Source of the DNA: Bordetella genomosp. 5
GTDB lineage: Bacteria; Pseudomonadota; Gammaproteobacteria; Burkholderiales; Burkholderiaceae_B
Length of the DNA: 64,000 nt
Direction of reading: 5' to 3'
Assembly: GCF_002261475.1 (NCBI RefSeq)
Contig: NZ_NEVN01000004.1
Location: 496,001 to 560,000, forward strand
A model generated the notes under the pieces. The model saw only the letters and a program-made list of their open reading frames with translations. It had not been told where the DNA came from and did no database searches. Positions 25,326 through 34,020 of the stretch are shown piece after piece. The position numbers and the translations under genes were made by a program. The stretch's first letter is position 1; the number at the start of each line of letters is the position of its first letter.

Positions 25326-26596
25326 GCCGCGCCGCCGAAGTGCGCCAGCGCGCGTTGCAGCGCGGGCGCCTGGGCGGCGTACTCGGCCAGCGTTTTGCCG
25401 GCGCGTACCGCATCCCAGGCGTCGCGAATGCTCTGCACGCCCGCGGCCGGGCCGTCGGGATGGGCGAGGATGCCGCCGCCCGACATGAACATCAGATCGT
25501 CGGTGTGCAAGGCGTCCCAGGTGGCGGGCACCGTGCCGGCCCACTGGCCCGACGAGAAGGCGGGCATGACGGCGTCGTCCAGGCCGGATGCGAGCGGCGC
25601 CAGGCAGTCGCGCGCCGATTCGACCACCTCGTCGTCGGTCTGCGAAAACTTACCCTGCAGGCCGTGTACGTGCATGTGGTCCACGCCGGCCAGACGCCAC
25701 AGCACCTGATACGCCTGAAAGCCGATGCCGAGCAAGGGGTGCCGCGCCAGCGCGCCGTAGCCGTTGCGATGGCCGTGCAAGGCGAGCGGGGTGTGGCGTC
25801 GCAGCGTCTGGATCGCCGAATAGCCGCACCAGTTCAGGCTCGCCATGACGCATGAGCCGCCCGCGCGTTCGATCAGATCGGCATGCCGCAGCATGGCGTC
25901 GGTCTCATCGCTGATGTTGAAGGCCACCATCACGTCGCGCCCGGTGCGGTCGCGGTGCGCGCGCACGACCGCCATCACGGCCTCGACGCGCTGCGCCAGT
26001 GGCGCGTGCGCGGGATTGGCGCAGACCTCGTCGTCCTTGATGAAGTCCACGCCGGCCGCGCACAGCTGCGCGACCAGATGCGCGGTCTGCTCGGGCGACA
26101 GGCCGACGTTGGGTTTGATGATGGTGCCGACCAGCGGACCGCGGGCCACGCCGGTGGCGCGGCGCGTGCCGGCGATCCCGAGGCGTGGCATGTCGAACTG
26201 CGCACGGTAGTTCGACGGCAGACTCAGGCGCTCGAGCCGCAGCCCGGTCACCTCGCCCAGATCGTACAGATTGCCGCTGACCGTGGCCGCGAGCGTGGGC
26301 AGGTTCGCGCCGATATTGGCGGTCGGAAATGCGATGCGCACGCGCGCCCGCTGGTAGCGCGCCGCGTCCGGATGCTGGCGTTCGAGCCAGGCATTGGGCA
26401 GCGCGGGCCGGTCCGCGGCGTCGAGCAGCGTGATGTCTTCGACCACCGCGCGGGCGCGTGCCCGCAGCTCGTCGGTCTCGCCCTGCACGCGGGTGAACGT
26501 GCCGCACGACTGTTCGCCCGCCATCACTTCGGCGACGCGCGCCGGGTCCAGCGGGGTCTCGATCAGATACGTGGCGCGAATCATCTGGGAGTTCAT
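25322..26596 (-). CDS. oiaX: RuBisCO-like protein, OiaX-like (3-oxo-isoapionate-4-phosphate transcarboxylase/hydrolase)
   Basis: A 424-aa RuBisCO-superfamily protein. Retained active-site features are Lys161 (TIIKPNVGLS), the carbamate/metal motif FIKDDE with Lys187, Asp189 and Glu190, the HGHRNG histidines around 274-276, a loop-6-like GLQGKF with Lys316, and the phosphate loop MSGGG. Several substitutions (for example KPNVG) exclude a true CO2-fixing enzyme. Coupling to a DUF1537 kinase and a TRAP transporter matches OiaX, which acts on 3-oxo-isoapionate 4-phosphate. An enolase-type MtnW role is less likely because no methionine-salvage genes are near. Confidence 0.82.
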   Translation of the reverse strand: MNSQMIRATYLIETPLDPARVAEVMAGEQSCGTFTRVQGETDELRARARAVVEDITLLDAADRPALPNAWLERQHPDAARYQRARVRIAFPTANIGANLPTLAATVSGNLYDLGEVTGLRLERLSLPSNYRAQFDMPRLGIAGTRRATGVARGPLVGTIIKPNVGLSPEQTAHLVAQLCAAGVDFIKDDEVCANPAHAPLAQRVEAVMAVVRAHRDRTGRDVMVAFNISDETDAMLRHADLIERAGGSCVMASLNWCGYSAIQTLRRHTPLALHGHRNGYGALARHPLLGIGFQAYQVLWRLAGVDHMHVHGLQGKFSQTDDEVVESARDCLAPLASGLDDAVMPAFSSGQWAGTVPATWDALHTDDLMFMSGGGILAHPDGPAAGVQSIRDAWDAVRAGKTLAEYAAQAPALQRALAHFGGAA

Positions 26597-26606
26597 GCGG
26601 CGGCGC

Positions 26607-27146
26607 TCACAGGGTTTTCAGGTCGGGGAACGCGCGCACCGGATCGCGGCCGTCCCAGCCCTGGGCGCTCGAGCGGATCAGGTCGAACAGCTTGCCCTTG
26701 GGGCCCGCCACTTCGGAAAGCTCGATCACGGTGCCGGGGTGGTATTCGGTATCGAAGTAGATGAAGCGGCCATTGGCGCCGACTTCGCCGCTCATCTTGG
26801 GCTTGAAGCCCTGCGCCAGCAGGCGCTCGAGGTCGGCGTCGTAGCTCTCGGTCCAGTAGGCCACGTGCTGCAGCCCGGTGCGGCCGGCGCGCAGGAAGTC
26901 GCGGTACATCGACGGCACGTCGTTGCGGGTCTGGATCAGCTCCACCTGCACGAAGCCCGAATTGGCCAGCGCGACGGAGTTGTGCGGCTCGTGGCGTTCG
27001 CCATCGTATTGATAGTTTTCGATCGGCACGCGCGGGTTGTAGTACCAGGGGCCCACGCCGAGCGTCTCGCTCCAGTAATGCATGGCGGCCTCGATATCGG
27101 GCACCACATAACCGAGTTGACGGATTTCACCCAGGAAACGGCTCAT
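26607..27146 (-). CDS. VOC (glyoxalase/bleomycin-resistance fold) protein in the RuBisCO-like operon
   Basis: A 179-aa two-module VOC protein. Its opening RQLGYVVPDIEAAMHYWSETLGVGPWYY resembles methylmalonyl-CoA epimerase/Glyoxalase_4 relatives. Candidate metal ligands are the glutamate in QVELIQTR, the histidine in LQHVAYWTE and the glutamate in VIELSEVAG. It ends 10 bp before the RuBisCO-like gene start, so it is firmly in the operon. A role as an epimerase, isomerase or C-C lyase on the sugar-acid intermediate is plausible but unassigned; known apionate pathways do not need such an enzyme as far as I recall. Confidence 0.8.
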   Translation of the reverse strand: MSRFLGEIRQLGYVVPDIEAAMHYWSETLGVGPWYYNPRVPIENYQYDGERHEPHNSVALANSGFVQVELIQTRNDVPSMYRDFLRAGRTGLQHVAYWTESYDADLERLLAQGFKPKMSGEVGANGRFIYFDTEYHPGTVIELSEVAGPKGKLFDLIRSSAQGWDGRDPVRAFPDLKTL

Positions 27147-27167
27147 GTTGTCTGTTCTGCAAGAAGA

Positions 27168-27187
27168 GGGCGTCCGGACGGACGCCC
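27168..27187 (-). terminator. Hairpin between TRAP and VOC genes
   Basis: A perfect 8-bp stem GGGCGTCC/GGACGCCC with a 4-nt loop lies in the 46-bp gap; on the minus strand it is followed by TCTTCTT. It could be a partial terminator or mRNA-stabilising element separating transporter from enzyme expression. Confidence 0.55.
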
Positions 27188-27192
27188 GTTGA

Positions 27193-29100
27193 TCATTTGA
27201 GGAAACCGATGGAGAACCACGGGAACGCGGCCACGATCAGCAGGCCCACCAGCAGCGCGCCGATGTAGCCCCAGATCGGGCGGATGCCTTCGTTGGGATC
27301 CACGCGGCTGATGGCGCAGGCGCCGTAGTAGCCGACGCCGAAGGGCGGTGCGAACAGACCGATGCCCATCGCGAAAATCACGACCATCGCGTAATGCACC
27401 TCGTGCACGCCGGCCTGCACCGCGATCGGGAACAGCAGCGGCCCGAACAGCACGATGGCGGGGATGCCTTCGAGCACGCTGCCCAGGATGATGAAGGCCA
27501 CGATCGAGACGGCCAGGAAGCCGTAGGCGCCGCCGGGCATGTCGGCCATCAGCCTGGCCAGGTCGCCCGAGAAGCCCGACTGGGTGAGACCCCAGGCCAT
27601 CGCCGTGGCGCAACCCACGATCAGCATGATGGCGCCCGACAGCGAGGCCGTCTCCACCAGCATGGGCTTCACGCGGCCCCAGTTGAACTGGCGATACACC
27701 AGCAGGCCCACCACCACCGAATACACCACCCCGATGGTCGAGACCTCCGTGGCGGTGGCCACGCCTTCCACCACGGCTGCGCGAATCACGAAGGGCAGGG
27801 CCACGGCCGGCAGCGCCACGATGAAGAGCTTGCCGATCTCGCGGGCGGCGTAGCGCTTGACCTGCGAGAGGTCTTCTTTGCGGTAGCGCCACCACACCAC
27901 GGCGGCCAGCGCCAGGCCCAGCACCACGGCCGGCATCAGGCCGCCCGTGAAGAGCGCGGCGATCGAGACCCCGGTCACCGAGCCGATGGTGATCAGCACG
28001 ATGGACGGGGGAATGGGCTCCGTCTGCGCGCCGGTGGCCGACAGCAGGGCGACGAGGTCGCCCGGTTTGGCGCCGCGTTTGCGCATCTCGGGGAACAGCA
28101 CCGGCGCGATTGCGGCCATGTCGGCGATCTTGGAGCCCGAGATGCCGGACACCAGATACATCGCTCCGATCAGCACATACGACAGCCCGCCGCGCACGTG
28201 GCCGAGCAGGCTGGCGAGAAACTGGATCATGGCGCGCGCCATGCCGGTCATCTCGATCAGCGAGCCCAGGAAGATGAACAGCGGCACGGCCAGCAGCATC
28301 AGGTGCGACATGCCTTCATCGAGCCGGCCGACCATCACCACCATGGGCGTGTTGGTCGTGAGCGCCAGGTACGAGAAAGTGGCCAGTGCGAACGAGAAGG
28401 CGATGGGCACGCCGGTGAACACGGTGGCGGCCACGATGCCCACGAAGAAGATCACGAGATTGAGCTTGCCCAGCGGGGCGAACAGCGGCTGCGCCAGCCA
28501 GAACAGCGCGACGACGGCGGCGGCCAGGCCGAGGGCCAGCCCGACCTGGGACAAACGTTGCGTGCGCACCAGCTTGAGCAGCGCCACGATCGCCATCAGG
28601 CCCATGCCGACCGGCAGCGCCGCGGCGCGCCAGGCGTTGCTCAGCTCGAGCGCGGGCGTGATGATGAAGTGTTCTTCGTGGGCGTATTCGATGGCGGGGC
28701 CCAGCACCAGCACCAGGAACGCGAGCGACGCCGCGAGGGCCGCGACTTCGAGCCGCGCCCGCACGGCCGGGCGCACGTTGTTCACGAGGGCCGTCATGCG
28801 CATGTGCTCGCCGCGCCGCAGCGCCACCACCGCGCCCAGCATCGACAGCCACAGGAACAGGATGGACGCGAGCTCGTCGGACCACACCAGCGGGCTGTGC
28901 AGCGCGTAGCGCGCCACCACGCCGGCGAACAGCACGATGATCTCGATCAGGACGATGGCCGCGGCGACGTGCTCGACCACGGTGCCGAGCACGCTTTCGA
29001 TACGGCCGGCCACGCGCGCGAGCGGGCCGTCGGGGGCGCCGGCGAGCGGTGCGCCGGGGGCGGCATGGCCGCCCGGCAGGGTGGTCATGGGCGTGCTCAT
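27193..29100 (-). CDS. dctQM: TRAP transporter fused small and large permease (DctQM)
   Basis: A 635-aa inner-membrane fusion. Residues ~30-190 are the four-helix DctQ domain (VVARYALHSPLVWSDELASILFLWLSMLGAVVAL); residues ~215-635 are the 12-helix DctM domain (AVPLFIFLGSLIEMTGMARAMIQF, GISGSKIADMAAIAPVL, TEPIPPSIVLITIGS). It drives sodium-coupled uptake of an organic acid delivered by DctP. It starts 9 bp after dctP. The C-terminus has the usual IWGYIGALLVGLL. The substrate is likely the sugar acid handled by the downstream enzymes. Confidence 0.92.
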   Translation of the reverse strand: MSTPMTTLPGGHAAPGAPLAGAPDGPLARVAGRIESVLGTVVEHVAAAIVLIEIIVLFAGVVARYALHSPLVWSDELASILFLWLSMLGAVVALRRGEHMRMTALVNNVRPAVRARLEVAALAASLAFLVLVLGPAIEYAHEEHFIITPALELSNAWRAAALPVGMGLMAIVALLKLVRTQRLSQVGLALGLAAAVVALFWLAQPLFAPLGKLNLVIFFVGIVAATVFTGVPIAFSFALATFSYLALTTNTPMVVMVGRLDEGMSHLMLLAVPLFIFLGSLIEMTGMARAMIQFLASLLGHVRGGLSYVLIGAMYLVSGISGSKIADMAAIAPVLFPEMRKRGAKPGDLVALLSATGAQTEPIPPSIVLITIGSVTGVSIAALFTGGLMPAVVLGLALAAVVWWRYRKEDLSQVKRYAAREIGKLFIVALPAVALPFVIRAAVVEGVATATEVSTIGVVYSVVVGLLVYRQFNWGRVKPMLVETASLSGAIMLIVGCATAMAWGLTQSGFSGDLARLMADMPGGAYGFLAVSIVAFIILGSVLEGIPAIVLFGPLLFPIAVQAGVHEVHYAMVVIFAMGIGLFAPPFGVGYYGACAISRVDPNEGIRPIWGYIGALLVGLLIVAAFPWFSIGFLK

Positions 29101-29109
29101 CGCTCGCCC

Positions 29110-30129
29110 TTATGCCAGCTTGCCGACGGACTGCTCGAGCAGGCCCCAGGCTTCCTTGCCGAAGCGTTCCTGCCATTCCTTGTAGAACCCGGCGGTGCGC
29201 AGCTGCTCGCGGAAGCTGTCGGCCGACGGCTGGTTGAATGTCAGGCCCTTGCCTTCGAGGTCGGACTGCACAGAGGCGTTGAGTTTCTTGATGTCTTCGC
29301 GCTGGGCCAGGCCCGCTTCGTTGATCCCGCGCGCCACCACCGTCTTGAGGTCGGCGGGCAGGCCTTCCCACATGCGGCCGTTGGCGATGAACCAGTAGCC
29401 GTCCCAGATGTGATTGGTCAGCGAGCAGTACTTCTGCACTTCGTAGAGCTTGGCCACCTGGATGATGGGCAGCGGGTTCTCCTGCGCGTCGACCACGCGG
29501 GTCTGCAGCGACGAATAGACCTCGCTGAACTGCAGGCTGGCGGGCGCGGCGCCCAGGCCCTTGAACATCGAGATCGGCAGCGAGCTCACGGGCACGCGGA
29601 TCTTCAGGCCGGCCATGTCGGCCGCGCTCTGTACCGGCGCCTTGCTGCTGGTGGTCTGGCGAAAGCCGTTGTCCCACATCTTCTCGAACGCATAGAGGCG
29701 GCGCTGAGCGATGGCCGCGCGCACGTGGGCGCCGAGTGCGCCGTCCATCGCGCCCCACACCTGGTCGTAGTCCTTGAAGGCGAAGCCGACGGCGTTGATC
29801 GCGGCCACCGGCACCAGCGTGGCGATCACCAGCGCAGAGGGCGTGAAGAAGTCGATGCCACCCGAGCGCACCTGCGCCAGCATGTCGGTGTCGCCGCCGA
29901 GCTGGTTGTTCGGGAAGATCTTGATGTCGACGCGGCCGTTGCTTTCCTTCAGGATGCGGTCGGCGGCTTCCTGGGCGCGAACGTTCAGCGGATGCGTGAC
30001 CGGCAGGTTGTTGCCGTACTTCAGGTTGAATTCGGCCCCCTTGGCGATGAAGGGGAAACCGCCTGCCAGGGCGGCGGCGGGCACGGCGCACAGACGGCGC
30101 AAGGCGCTGCGACGGGTGATCAGCTTCAT
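29110..30129 (-). CDS. dctP: TRAP transporter periplasmic binding protein (DctP)
   Basis: A 339-aa receptor with an export signal carrying two Arg pairs (TRRSALRRLCAVPAAALAGGFPF), followed by a DctP domain. EFNLKYGNNLPVTHPLNVRAQEAADRI and VPVSSLPISMFKGLGAAP (carboxylate-binding region with a conserved Arg) are typical. It is first of the TRAP operon and divergent to a LacI-type regulator. The ligand is presumably a sugar acid or its lactone-derived acid. Confidence 0.92.
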   Translation of the reverse strand: MKLITRRSALRRLCAVPAAALAGGFPFIAKGAEFNLKYGNNLPVTHPLNVRAQEAADRILKESNGRVDIKIFPNNQLGGDTDMLAQVRSGGIDFFTPSALVIATLVPVAAINAVGFAFKDYDQVWGAMDGALGAHVRAAIAQRRLYAFEKMWDNGFRQTTSSKAPVQSAADMAGLKIRVPVSSLPISMFKGLGAAPASLQFSEVYSSLQTRVVDAQENPLPIIQVAKLYEVQKYCSLTNHIWDGYWFIANGRMWEGLPADLKTVVARGINEAGLAQREDIKKLNASVQSDLEGKGLTFNQPSADSFREQLRTAGFYKEWQERFGKEAWGLLEQSVGKLA

Positions 30130-30243
30130 GTTGTCTCCAGATTTTTGATGTAATTTGATGTGCTTCTATGAGCCATCGCCCGATGCTTCTCGCAGGCTGT
30201 GTGCACAATAGGTGAGCCGCTACCGCAACGTCAAATCGGAAAA

Positions 30244-31299
30244 ATGATGGATTCTGATGTGAAATCCAAGCCTTTACGCAGCCTCGCACGCCTGTCGGAT
30301 GTAGCCGCGCTCGCCGGTGTTTCCACAGCCACCGCCGATCGGGTGCTGAACCGCCGGCCCGGCGTGCGCCAGGTCACGGCGCAGAAGGTGCTGCAGGCGG
30401 CGGCCGAGCTCGACTACCTCCCGGCCGAGGCCGATGTGTCGCCGGTGCGCGAGCCCATGCGGCTGGTGTTTCTGCTGCCGCGCGGCAGCAATCGCTTCTT
30501 GCGCATGCTGGGCGATACGGTGGGCTATGCCGCCGAACACGTCGCGCCGCTCAACGCGCGCTGCCAGGTGGAGTATGTGGAGAGCTTCAATCCCGATGCG
30601 CTCGCGCGTGCGCTGCTCAAGCGCGGACGCCGCGCCGATGGCATCGCGTTCATGGCGCTCGAGCATCCCGCCGTGCGCGAGGCAGTCGATACGCTGGCGC
30701 AACGCGGCGTGCCGACAGTGACGCTGATCTCCGATATCGCCAACTGCGCGCGCGCGGCCTATGTGGGGCTGGACAACCGCGCGGCGGGGCGCACCGCCGG
30801 CTATCTGATCGGCCGCTTCATCGGGCCCCGCGCGGCCCAGGTGGCCCTGATCGCCGGCTCGCGCCATTACCGTGGCCACGAAGAGCGCGAGGCCGGATTC
30901 CTGCAGCTGTATGCCGAGCGCTTCCAGGCCATGCAGGTGGTGGGACTGCGCGAAGGCTACGACGACGAACAGCGCAATTACGAGCAGACGCGGCAGCTCA
31001 TCGAACAGTACCCGCAGCTCGCGGGCATCTACAACATCGGGGGCGCGTCCGATGGCGTGGCCCGTGCGCTCAAAGAGGCGGGCCTGCAGCATCGCGTGGT
31101 CTTCATCGGCCATGGGCTCACGCCCGATACGCGTGCGTTGCTGATCGATGGCACGATGGACGCCGTCATCACGCAGAGCCCGCTCGAGGCCTTGATGAAT
31201 TGCGTGCGCATCTTCACCAACCTGCGCGATCGCCGCAGCCCCATGACCGGCGTCGAGTTCGCCCGCAGTCAGGTGATCTTTCGCGAAAACCTGCCCTGA
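30244..31299 (+). CDS. LacI-family transcriptional regulator
   Basis: About 351 aa. The HTH is RLSDVAALAGVSTATADRVLNRRPGVRQVT, with a hinge helix and a periplasmic-binding-type effector domain (GLDNRAAGRTAGYLIGRFIG, GIYNIGGASDGVARALKEAG). ATGs at 30244 and 30247 are both possible; an upstream in-frame GTG at 30199 is not needed. It is divergent from the TRAP/RuBisCO-like operon across 114 bp, so it most likely represses that operon until the sugar acid or a phosphorylated intermediate appears. No clear operator palindrome was found. Confidence 0.88.
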   Translation: MMDSDVKSKPLRSLARLSDVAALAGVSTATADRVLNRRPGVRQVTAQKVLQAAAELDYLPAEADVSPVREPMRLVFLLPRGSNRFLRMLGDTVGYAAEHVAPLNARCQVEYVESFNPDALARALLKRGRRADGIAFMALEHPAVREAVDTLAQRGVPTVTLISDIANCARAAYVGLDNRAAGRTAGYLIGRFIGPRAAQVALIAGSRHYRGHEEREAGFLQLYAERFQAMQVVGLREGYDDEQRNYEQTRQLIEQYPQLAGIYNIGGASDGVARALKEAGLQHRVVFIGHGLTPDTRALLIDGTMDAVITQSPLEALMNCVRIFTNLRDRRSPMTGVEFARSQVIFRENLP

Positions 31300-31312
31300 C
31301 GCGCGGGCCGGG

Positions 31313-32254
31313 CTAGGCGCTTGCCGGGCTCACCCGGCCCACGTGCCCGGCGGGCAGGCGGCCTTGCTCCAGCCATGCCAGCGTGAGCGGCCAGAGCGAC
31401 GCGGCATGGCGCTCGTGAAACAGCGCGAAATGGCCGATCGCCGGTGCGCCGATGTCGGCCGGCGCGATGCGCAGCTGCGTGCGCGCGCACTGCCCGTAAT
31501 GGGCGAGCAGCCGGTCGAGGGCCGCCTCCGTGCCGAACGGATCGTCTTCGAGACCGATCGCCAGCATGCGGGCGCGCAGATGCGAGAACGCCACGGCGGG
31601 CGGCGAGGTCCGCATGCTGGGCCGCTGGCGATAATCCGGCCGCGCGCTGCTCCAGTCGCGCACCACGCCAGCTGGCGTGTCTTCGAGCCAGCCCAGCCGT
31701 TTGCCCGGAAAATAGCCGCACAGCCGCGTGAGCAGCGGCATCAGGACATGCCAGCGCCACCACATTGCGTGGCGTTGACGCGGCGCGTAGTCGCGCCAGT
31801 AGGCGTATTGGGCGGCGACCGTCACCGCGTGCCTGACACGGGCGGCATTCGCCGCCAGGCCGAGCGCGCAGCCGCCGAAGCTGTGCGCGACCACGTCGAC
31901 CGGCACGTCATCGTGGCGATGCGCGACCTGGCGCAGCACCGCGTCGCAATCGAGCGCGCCCCAATCCGTCCAGCTCGCGTCCAGACCGCGCAGGCCCGTG
32001 GCCGGTCGCGACAGGCCGATGCCGCGATAGTCGTAGGTGTAGACGTCGCGGCCGCGCGCGTGCAGCCATGCCGCGTAGCGCGCGTAGTAGCGGCTGTGTA
32101 CCGCCGTGGCGGCATTGATCACCACTACGGGCGCGCGTTCGCTGCGGGGATGGAGCCAGCGCGTGCCGTGGATCACGTAGCCGTCGCGCGCGGGCGCGGT
32201 GAAGGATTCGGGTGAGGGGCGGGCAGTCATGGTCGTGGCGGGCGGGGCCGTCAT
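31313..32254 (-). CDS. Alpha/beta hydrolase
   Basis: A 313-aa protein. The serine nucleophile elbow is AHSFGGCALG, an oxyanion-type NAATAVHSRYYARYAAWL loop lies near the start, and GHFALFHERH carries the likely catalytic histidine. The DYRGIGLSRPATG segment resembles the YheT/serine aminopeptidase-like group. No signal peptide. It is divergent from a GcvA-type LysR gene. An internal ATG at 32230 is an alternative start. The substrate is unknown. Confidence 0.85.
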   Translation of the reverse strand: MTAPPATTMTARPSPESFTAPARDGYVIHGTRWLHPRSERAPVVVINAATAVHSRYYARYAAWLHARGRDVYTYDYRGIGLSRPATGLRGLDASWTDWGALDCDAVLRQVAHRHDDVPVDVVAHSFGGCALGLAANAARVRHAVTVAAQYAYWRDYAPRQRHAMWWRWHVLMPLLTRLCGYFPGKRLGWLEDTPAGVVRDWSSARPDYRQRPSMRTSPPAVAFSHLRARMLAIGLEDDPFGTEAALDRLLAHYGQCARTQLRIAPADIGAPAIGHFALFHERHAASLWPLTLAWLEQGRLPAGHVGRVSPASA

Positions 32255-32366
32255 CAGGATGAGAAAGACGAATGCGTAAAGCCATTACATCCGGCTATAA
32301 ATGCATTCTCAACTGAGAAATCGGGGCACTCGCATGCGTAACGGGAATGTGAACGACGCGGCGCGT

Positions 32367-33266
32367 ATGGCACGACTGCCGTCGCTGGACCTGCTGCGTG
32401 GCTTCGTCGCCGTGGGACGGCGCATGAGCATCACGCTCGCGGCCCAGGATCTCTTTCTGACCCAGTCTGCGGTCAGCAGGCAGGTGGCGGCGCTGGAAGC
32501 GGCACTGGGCGTGGCGCTGCTGGTGCGTCGGCATCGCGCCGTGGAATTTACGCCGGCCGGGCGGCAGCTGTTCGAGGTCGCCGACGCGGCCCTGGACGAT
32601 GTCGGGCGCTGCGTGCGTGCGCTGAGGCAGGAGGAGGCGCAGCGGCCCGTGACGATCACCGCGAGCGTGGGCGTGACCGGGCTCTGGCTGTTGCCACGCT
32701 TGAGTGCGCTGCAGGTGGCGCTGCCCGACATCGACGTGCGGCTGTCGGCGGATAACCGTCTCAATGATCTGCGCGCGGAAGACATCGATCTGGCGATCCG
32801 ATATTGCCGCGCGGAGGACGCGCCGCCGGGCGCGGTCCGGCTGTTCGGCGAGACGATCGCGCCGGTGGCGCATCCGGCGCTGGGCCTGCGCAAGCTGGGG
32901 TCGGCGCGCGCGCTACGCGAGCTACGGTTGCTCGATCTGGACGACGCGATTCATCCGCAGCTGCGCTGGCAGGCGTGGCTGGACGCGCGCGGCTGGTCCG
33001 CGGCCGCGCACGCCGGGTTTTCGCGTTTCAATCAGTACGATCAGGCGATTCAGGCGGCCCTGGCCGGGCAGGGCGTGGCGCTGGGCCGGCTGGAGCTGCT
33101 GCGTGCACAGCTGGAGAGCGGCCTGTTACGGGTCACGGAGGCGCCCGCCAGCCCCGCCCCGTTGTCGCATGCCTATTGGCTTTTGCAGGCCAGCGACCCG
33201 CCCGCGCAGGCGCGGCCCGCGGTGAGGCGCGTGGCCGACTGGATCCGGGCGCAGACGGCCGGCTAG
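32367..33266 (+). CDS. LysR-family regulator, GcvA-like
   Basis: About 299 aa from MARLPSLDLLRGFVAVGRR, which matches the usual GcvA-type N-terminus; in-frame ATGs at 32301 and 32334 could lengthen it. The HTH is SITLAAQDLFLTQSAVSRQVAALEAALG. The effector domain contains WLLPRLSALQVALPDIDVRLS and DIDLAIRYC. It is divergent from the alpha/beta hydrolase and likely regulates it. Its stop overlaps the convergent DUF3008 stop in a shared CTAG. Confidence 0.87.
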   Translation: MARLPSLDLLRGFVAVGRRMSITLAAQDLFLTQSAVSRQVAALEAALGVALLVRRHRAVEFTPAGRQLFEVADAALDDVGRCVRALRQEEAQRPVTITASVGVTGLWLLPRLSALQVALPDIDVRLSADNRLNDLRAEDIDLAIRYCRAEDAPPGAVRLFGETIAPVAHPALGLRKLGSARALRELRLLDLDDAIHPQLRWQAWLDARGWSAAAHAGFSRFNQYDQAIQAALAGQGVALGRLELLRAQLESGLLRVTEAPASPAPLSHAYWLLQASDPPAQARPAVRRVADWIRAQTAG

Positions 33267-33442
33267 ACGTGGTCCGGCTTGCCCTTGCGCTTGGTCGAGG
33301 CGAAGTCCTCGAGCTCCTTCTTGGACATGGATTCGTACATCTGCTTGGACGCGCCCTTGAGCTCGCCCTTGGGACGCTCACCTTTCTTGGCCGAGAGCGC
33401 CGCTCCGGCGGCCATTTGCTGAGCCTTGGATTTCGCTGGCAT
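33263..33442 (-). CDS. DUF3008-family small basic protein
   Basis: A 59-aa Lys/Ala-rich protein (MPAKSKAQQMAAGAALSAKK, later SKKELEDFASTKRKGKP). It matches the short DUF3008 family common in proteobacteria, which may bind nucleic acid or respond to stress. The function is unknown. It shares four bases with the convergent LysR stop. Confidence 0.8.
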   Translation of the reverse strand: MPAKSKAQQMAAGAALSAKKGERPKGELKGASKQMYESMSKKELEDFASTKRKGKPDHV

Positions 33443-33533
33443 ATCGTGCTCCTGGAGTGATGCCGCACGTCGCTGTGCGGTGTCCGGAAGGGCAGCATGC
33501 CGCGTGCCTGCCCGCAGGCGCACCCGGGGCGGT

Positions 33534-34016
33534 TCAGTCGCGCCGCAGGTGCAGCAGGGGATATGGCCGACCCGCCGCATCGACGGCCGATCGACCGATC
33601 TGCCCGAAACCGTAATGAAGGTAGAAGCCCAGCGCGCGGGGATTCTGCTCGTTCACATCGACATCCAGTCCGCCGTGCCGCGCGCGGGCGTGATCGAGCA
33701 GGGCGGTGCCGGCGCCACGACCCTGCGCCGCAGGATCGATGAACAGCATTTCGACCTTGGCGTAGGCCGGCGGGGGCGCGTCGGCGCCGGGCAGGCCGAG
33801 CCCCGAGAAGCCCAGCAGCGCGCCATGTTCGTCGTGCGCCAGCCAGACCTGCACCGCGGGCAGGTAGACGTCGCGCACGAGGGGATGGAGTTCGGCGATG
33901 GCCGCCGAATCGAGAAAATCATGCGTGGCCAGCACGGACCGCAGCCAGAGCTGCGCCAGCACGGTGGCGGGCGGGGCCGCTTCCTGGCCGGCCTGCCACG
34001 GGGTAATCGTGATCAT
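33534..34016 (-). CDS. GNAT N-acetyltransferase (YjaB-like)
   Basis: A 160-aa acetyltransferase with acetyl-CoA loop VEMLFIDPAAQGRGAGTALLDHA and the NPRALGFYLHYGFGQIGRS C-terminal strand. It begins 4 bp after the GntR stop, so it is in the same transcript. The substrate is unknown. Confidence 0.87.
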   Translation of the reverse strand: MITITPWQAGQEAAPPATVLAQLWLRSVLATHDFLDSAAIAELHPLVRDVYLPAVQVWLAHDEHGALLGFSGLGLPGADAPPPAYAKVEMLFIDPAAQGRGAGTALLDHARARHGGLDVDVNEQNPRALGFYLHYGFGQIGRSAVDAAGRPYPLLHLRRD

Positions 34017-34020
34017 CCGT

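Noticed and set aside
25322-26596. Genuine CO2-fixing RuBisCO
   Set aside because: Active-site substitutions, no small subunit, no phosphoribulokinase, and coupling to a DUF1537 kinase all indicate a RuBisCO-like protein.
27394-30153. 919-aa plus-strand ORF across the TRAP genes
   Set aside because: Rich in His, Gln, Arg and Gly with no motif, and fully antisense to dctP and dctQM.
30199-30243. GTG-initiated extension of the LacI regulator
   Set aside because: The added residues lie before the usual LacI start and the ATGs at 30244/30247 are better placed.
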